29,111 bases of DNA. It comes from Azolla pinnata (lineage: Eukaryota > Streptophyta > Polypodiopsida > Salviniales > Salviniaceae). Made by a program: the position numbers and the translations under genes. Location of the stretch: assembly GCA_037176905.1 (NCBI GenBank), contig JBBBWG010003371.1, positions 1 to 29,111 of the forward strand. Direction: 5' to 3'. Each line of letters opens with the position of its first letter. Positions within the stretch are counted from its first letter, which is position 1. The notes below the pieces were generated by a model, which was not told the DNA's origin, did no database searches, and was given only the letters and a program-made list of their open reading frames with translations. Below are positions 24,457-29,111 of this stretch, one piece after another.

Positions 24457-27400
24457 CTACTTTGGATACATATTACTGTCATCCAAGCCATAACTTTGAG
24501 TTGCCAGAGACTCCTGTGAGCAAAATAAAGGAATAACCATCAGTATGTTGTTTGTTTGCAAAAAATTAACGTTCAAAGACATGATAATTGCACACACTTT
24601 GACATTCCTGGCTACCTTATGGCAATGCATCCAAATAAGCCAGATTATGGTTCATTTACCTATGATAATGCCATGAAACCCTAAAGTAGACAACATAATC
24701 CACCCATGTCCAAACTACCTGGGTTATGTAGCTCGACAACATATCATCCATGGCTGCAGCTGGAAATGGCTCGGACATCCCATTATCGTCTTGCGTCTTT
24801 AAGTCCACAACCCACTTCGATCCGCTGTCTTGTTGCAACTCCCCTTCAAGTTTCATTGCTGTATGGTTTGATGAAACAGGCTGATTCTGAATGTACGGAG
24901 CGTCTGAAATGATCGATGGAATCCTCTGCCCATAAGTTTGGTTGTATCCAGCAACATTCCATTCTTGCCAGGTGTCCAATCCTGAAGCTAACCTGGTTGA
25001 GGGAAGGTGGTTCGATGATGCGGCCTGCAAATTGGAGTCCTTAGACTCGCATGAAATATGGCTTTGCCGAGTAATGTCGATTCTAATCTCATTGCCATCA
25101 GAGACAGATGGAGATATTACACTTGATGCAATCGGAATGCTATAGATCCCAACATTTGATGATGTGCTGTAAAGTCTAGAAGAATCTAATCCGACAGAAG
25201 AAGCAAGCCCATTTTGTGATTCCAAACGAGGTGGCGGTGCATTAACGGTTACCTGGTTTGCTCTAAGAGAACTCATCCTGGCAGATAGTATTTTCTGCCC
25301 ATTGACATCCTTGTCAGATACCACAGCATTAGAAAGTCGTGAACCATTGTGTTGTGGGAATATTTGCATCATTAAATGACTACTGGTATGGGTAGGCAAT
25401 CTGGCATCATTGATCATTTGCCCAGCTGCTGCTGGTATAGACAATAGCCTATTGTCGTGGGCCTTGTCATGTCGAGCCAGTGGAGCCACATTGATGGGTG
25501 GTGAGCTATTGAGTAAACCATGGGACAGTTTTCTACCATTGTTGGCACCCTGAAATGCCACAATCTGACCAAGCAGATGGTTTTTCGGGCTATTCCTGTC
25601 CCAGAGACCTGCTTGTAGAGATGAAACCATTGCCTGTGTGGGATAATGAGCTCGGAAATCCTCAAGCGCTGCATATCTTTCATCGATGGAACCAAAATCT
25701 GTTTGTTGATGGGGAGGTGCACTTAATCGCTTCAAGTATAAGCGATATTTCTGGAACAAGGAACAAAAAGCGATATTTTATTAGCAAGGACATACCATTG
25801 ACAAGTCTGACTTCGGGAAATATTTATTGTCATGAGGAATATGCTTATCAATACATGTTCATGTTTTAAAAAGAACAAAGCCATGGCAAGTTTACCCAGA
25901 ACTTAGAAAGATGCATTCTCAAATCCACTGCACTACATTTAGCAAAATGACGCTCAAATACATAAGTATTTCATATGGAGGCATAGATGATTCCCAAACC
26001 TGCAAGTGGCTGGCAACATTTTCTCTCGTTAAACCCTTTACATCCATCAGTTCCAAGATTCGTTTCGGAACAGCCTCTGCAGAAAACACAAAGACAGCAG
26101 CGTTACAGCTCGATCCCACAGCTCACACAAATAAAGACAGGGAGCACAAAAATAAGGGACTCGTTTAAAAACACTAGTTCTTGCACACTACTGAAATGGG
26201 CACGGTAATGAACATCAGAGCCACAGATTGCATTCTAGCCATGAAAACTCCGATGAATGTTACCTCCTGCTCGCTTCTTTAAAAAGTAATCAGCAACATT
26301 CTAGCTCTCATTGCAAACACACACTCGCACAGGATATCAACTTTCCTTAAACTAAATACAAATAATGAAACGAATCTTACTATCGATTCCTAGCTGGTCC
26401 ACTGCACTGACAAATTTCTGGTGTAAATCGACAGACCACACCACTCTCTGTTTCTTTGACGACGATGGATCCTCATTTTCTACTTCAGCATCATCTTCTT
26501 CTTCAAAAGAATCTTTTCTCTTTTTGGAGCACTTCAACGAATCGTTTCCATGGCTATCACCATCATTGCTGCGATTCCTTCCATCATCTTTTCTCTTCCT
26601 CACCACATGCTGCCAGATTACTTTTAGCTCTTCAATCCTCACAGGCTTCAGTAGGTAGTCACATGCTCCATGCTTGATACCTTTCATCACCGCACTTGTT
26701 TCACCATTTGCTGATAGCACTGTTCATCGAGTTCAATTTTTCAATATATGGTCAGACATTCATTACAAAACGCACCACAACAGACAATCTTCAATATCTT
26801 TTGTAGGAGCTCGATTTCTAAGGTTCATATGACGAACAAGTGGTATACGGTGGTGCATTACTAACGCCAAGCCACGAAGAAAAAAAACTAAACTTACTGA
26901 TGACAGGAAGGTCCATTTCTAGACCCACAAGTTCAAGTAGCTTGAAGCCGTCCATGTCTGGCATGTGCACGTCACTGATGACCACGTCGAATCCATCTCT
27001 ATTTTCTCGCAAGATCTCAAGAGCATCGGCTGCTCTCTCGCACGTTGTTACTGTGTGGACACGTTTTGACAACATTAGACACACAGGAACTAGGTAAGAG
27101 AATCGGCAATCCATACATGCAATTCTTTGAGTTTCAAAAACCACCCATGATCACACAAGCCCTCTTCAGTTGGCATCCAGCTTTGCATGGAGAAAGAAGG
27201 TTAGGTGTATCTCCATGCTTCCACCACCCATCAAACAAACAGCCCGTTTGCCCCCATCTCAAAAATGCCTCAAAGGGCATCTTAAACGGAAAGAAACCCC
27301 GTGGAGTATTTCACTCTTGGCTCCAATTCATGAATATCTCTCAAGAAAGGCATGCATATGTGTGCATACTTCCCATTCAGGAAACTAAGGAATAAATGCT

Positions 27401-27784
27401 ATGAGTGCATGCACGTATGCTATGCAGACTTGAATGTATAGAGATTGTCTGTACTGCATATGAGAATGTATCGATATCTATGTGCGGATCGCATGACATA
27501 TGTATGCACATACGTAATTTATGCCATATGCCTGCATTACTGTAGGATATGTCGTCTGCGTATATGCAGCTGAAGTATGTGGGTAGTAGATATATTTGCA
27601 ATGCACGCATTCCTGTATGTGTACCTTTGTAATGGCACTGTTGTAGCATCTTTGCGAGGATGAGCAGGCAGACTCGATCATCGTCGACTGCCAAGACGCG
27701 TAGCCCAGCCGGAAACTCTGCTGCTTCTTCTCTGAATTTGTCGTTCATCTTTCTAGGATGTGGTGCTAGGGTATCAGCTCCCAT
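24457..27784 (-). CDS. RRB: type-B response regulator (GARP/Myb transcription factor)
   Basis: Nuclear transcription factor ending the cytokinin His-Asp phosphorelay, 605 residues. Exons in transcript order: 27784-27625, 27050-26898, 26719-26381, 26076-26000, 25750-24719, 24513-24457; phases join and all introns are GT-AG. The receiver domain (about 28-145) shows the acidic cluster Asp34-36 in AVDDDR, phospho-acceptor Asp80 in [11 protein letters not shown], and conserved Lys129 in LLKPVR. A basic and acidic linker ([12 protein letters not shown]) leads to a complete GARP DNA-binding domain (about 193-253): [48 protein letters not shown]. The remaining ~350 residues are Ser/Asn/Gln-rich, as expected of an activation region. 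The start at 27784 is the first in-frame Met; a second lies 12 codons on. Upstream DNA carries eight telo-boxes. The phosphorylation and DNA-contact residues are intact, so it should be functional. Confidence 0.96.
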
Positions 27785-28255
27785 GGCAGCTGGATATGGA
27801 GGCCTCTGATGATAGGGTATAATCGATCGGAGGGACAGGCTTTCTACAGCTGAAGCTGATGCAACGAGGCAGAATTCATTGCATGGGAGGGAGGAGCTTG
27901 CTGATGCTTGCAGCAGAAGGTAAGGAGCGTGTGAGATGAATTTGACCTAGACAGCACAGACGACGATGCTGAGGATGAAGATGCTTGGAGCGGTTAGCGA
28001 AGCTCCCCGAGCTTTCATGGTGGCGATGGAAAGGTTTTGTCAGAGATGACGATGACGATGAGTCTCTAGACTGAGATCGTGGCCCCTCCTCCTTCTGCGC
28101 GGAACGACGAAGCAGCAGCAGAAGACAGCGGAAAGGCGAAGCTTGAAAGGACGGGGCGATGGTTGGGAGCAATAATGGTGGGAATCAGAGGGGCGATGGA
28201 AGCAGCAAAAGGTGCGCAGGTTGGGTAGAGGCGCCTGAGGAGGAAGGCGAAAGGG
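27785..28255 (-). other. probable response-regulator 5' leader
   Basis: GA/CT-mixed DNA directly upstream of the response-regulator start. On the minus strand there is a 98-codon open frame at 28172-27876 that could act as an upstream ORF if transcribed. Its Ser/Arg/His-rich product resembles no family, so it is not called a gene. No splice-supported leader exon was identified. Confidence 0.35.
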
Positions 28256-28938
28256 AAACCCTAGAAGAAGGTCGTCGTCGTCTCTGTCGGTCTCCCTCTT
28301 TCCTGTCTCTCAGAGAGCAGAAACCCTAGAAAAACAGGTTCTTCCTCTCCTTTCCCTGTGCCAAGATCTCCCTGGACTTCGATCTTTTCTCTCTCTGTGG
28401 AAAACCCTAGGCCATGGACCTCCGAAACCCTAAGCTGATTGCGCACCTGTCGCTTTGGTATCTATCCCCTCTCGAAAAGGCCATCTCTGTCCCTTTCTCC
28501 TTCGCAGTGAAGAAAAACCCTAGGACGCCATAGCTCGCAGAAAACCCTAGAGACAGAAAGAGCGGGTTAGGTTTTACCCTGGAATTCGGGTCCGTGCCAA
28601 ACTCCTGCAGACATGGAATCTTTCTTGTCGCTCTCACTGTCTCCCCCTTCGTGTTTCCTTTCCTTTTCTTCTTCTTCTTCTTCTTCTTCTTCTTCTTCTT
28701 CTTCTTCTTCTCTGTCGGCTGCTGCTCCAATGGCGGCGGAGCGAAGAAACCCTAGCAAATCGCTTGGCGGCGTTCCGCTTCTTGGGCGGATCGCAACCGT
28801 TTTCTTCCTCCGATCAGCCCCTCACGTGATCGGAGAGGGGATTCTCGGCGGCTCCCACAGGATTCATTCGATGCTGTGAAGCGCTCTGCTCCGGCGCTTC
28901 GCGAAGGGGCTTAGGGATGAGGGGAGGAAAAACCCTAA
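28256..28938. promoter_or_regulatory. cluster of eight telo-boxes
   Basis: AAACCCTAG or AAACCCTAA occurs at 28256, 28321, 28402, 28425, 28515, 28542, 28747 and 28930, all on the + strand. The spacing is irregular (23-205 bases), so this is a dispersed cluster and not a tandem array. It lies upstream of the response-regulator gene and would also sit in the promoter or leader of any + strand gene starting at the right edge. The shared orientation suits a + strand gene. Confidence 0.6.
28666..28711. repeat. (TTC)n microsatellite
   Basis: About 15 uninterrupted TTC triplets. On the + strand they fall in a short open frame starting at 28613 (MESFLSLSLS, then a Ser run) that ends at 28879. I read this as pyrimidine-rich leader DNA, though a small protein is not excluded. 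Confidence 0.95.
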
Positions 28939-29111
28939 ACCTTCGAAGGAAACGATTCGCCTCCTGTCTCTGGGGTCTCGATCGATCCCGCGCCCGCCGC
29001 GCCTGAGAGAATGAGGGCCTGCAATGGCGGCGGAGGGGGGAAGGGGGCAGGAGAAAAGAGCTCGGCGAGAGGCGAAGGAAAGGAAGCTGGCGATGGCGAT
29101 GGCGATGGCGA

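Noticed and set aside
28407-28758. Minus-strand Lys- or Glu-run frames
   Set aside because: Produced by the TTC/GAA microsatellite at 28666-28711; no other protein feature.

Overview
This is nuclear DNA of a land plant. Four multi-exon genes with GT-AG introns encode plant-type families: a heavy-metal-associated isoprenylated plant protein (HIPP), a group-B TEY-type MAP kinase, a large BTB/POZ protein, and a type-B (GARP/Myb) two-component response regulator. The DNA also carries plant telomere-type repeats (TTTAGGG) and telo-box motifs (AAACCCTA). The species cannot be named. The kinase shares features with MPK4-type kinases of both seed-free and seed plants, so I do not assign a clade.

Layout. 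1-160: telomere-like minisatellite. About 161-1217: pyrimidine- and GA-rich promoter and leader. 1218-3299 (+): HIPP gene, three exons, with an array of ~170-220-bp tandem repeats in intron 2. 3300-4502: gene-free gap between convergent genes. 4503-8048 (-): group-B MAP kinase, six exons, with a CT/GA-rich upstream region to about 8900. 9020-12320: repeat island holding telomere-like DNA, a degenerate 70-100-bp minisatellite, a 22-bp array, a possible frameshifted HMA-domain relic and a 177-bp tandem duplication. 13533-21475 (-): BTB/POZ gene, 13 exons. 21541-22541: 1-kb GAT/GGT-type satellite abutting the BTB gene's 5' side. 22542-24456: no recognisable gene. 24457-27784 (-): type-B response regulator, six exons. 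27785-29111: its upstream region with eight telo-boxes, and possibly the start of a divergent gene at the right edge.

All exon phases in the four gene models were checked by hand and join in frame (259, 371, 939 and 605 codons before stop). Three of the four genes lie in tandem on the minus strand. MAP kinase and cytokinin response-regulator genes are both signalling genes, but nothing here shows that the neighbours work together; ordinary plant gene order is the simplest reading. I found no transposase, reverse transcriptase, tRNA, rRNA or CRISPR array. No novel multi-gene system is visible. The most unusual content is the variety of tandem repeats in introns and gene-flanking DNA, and the telo-box motifs upstream of all four genes.
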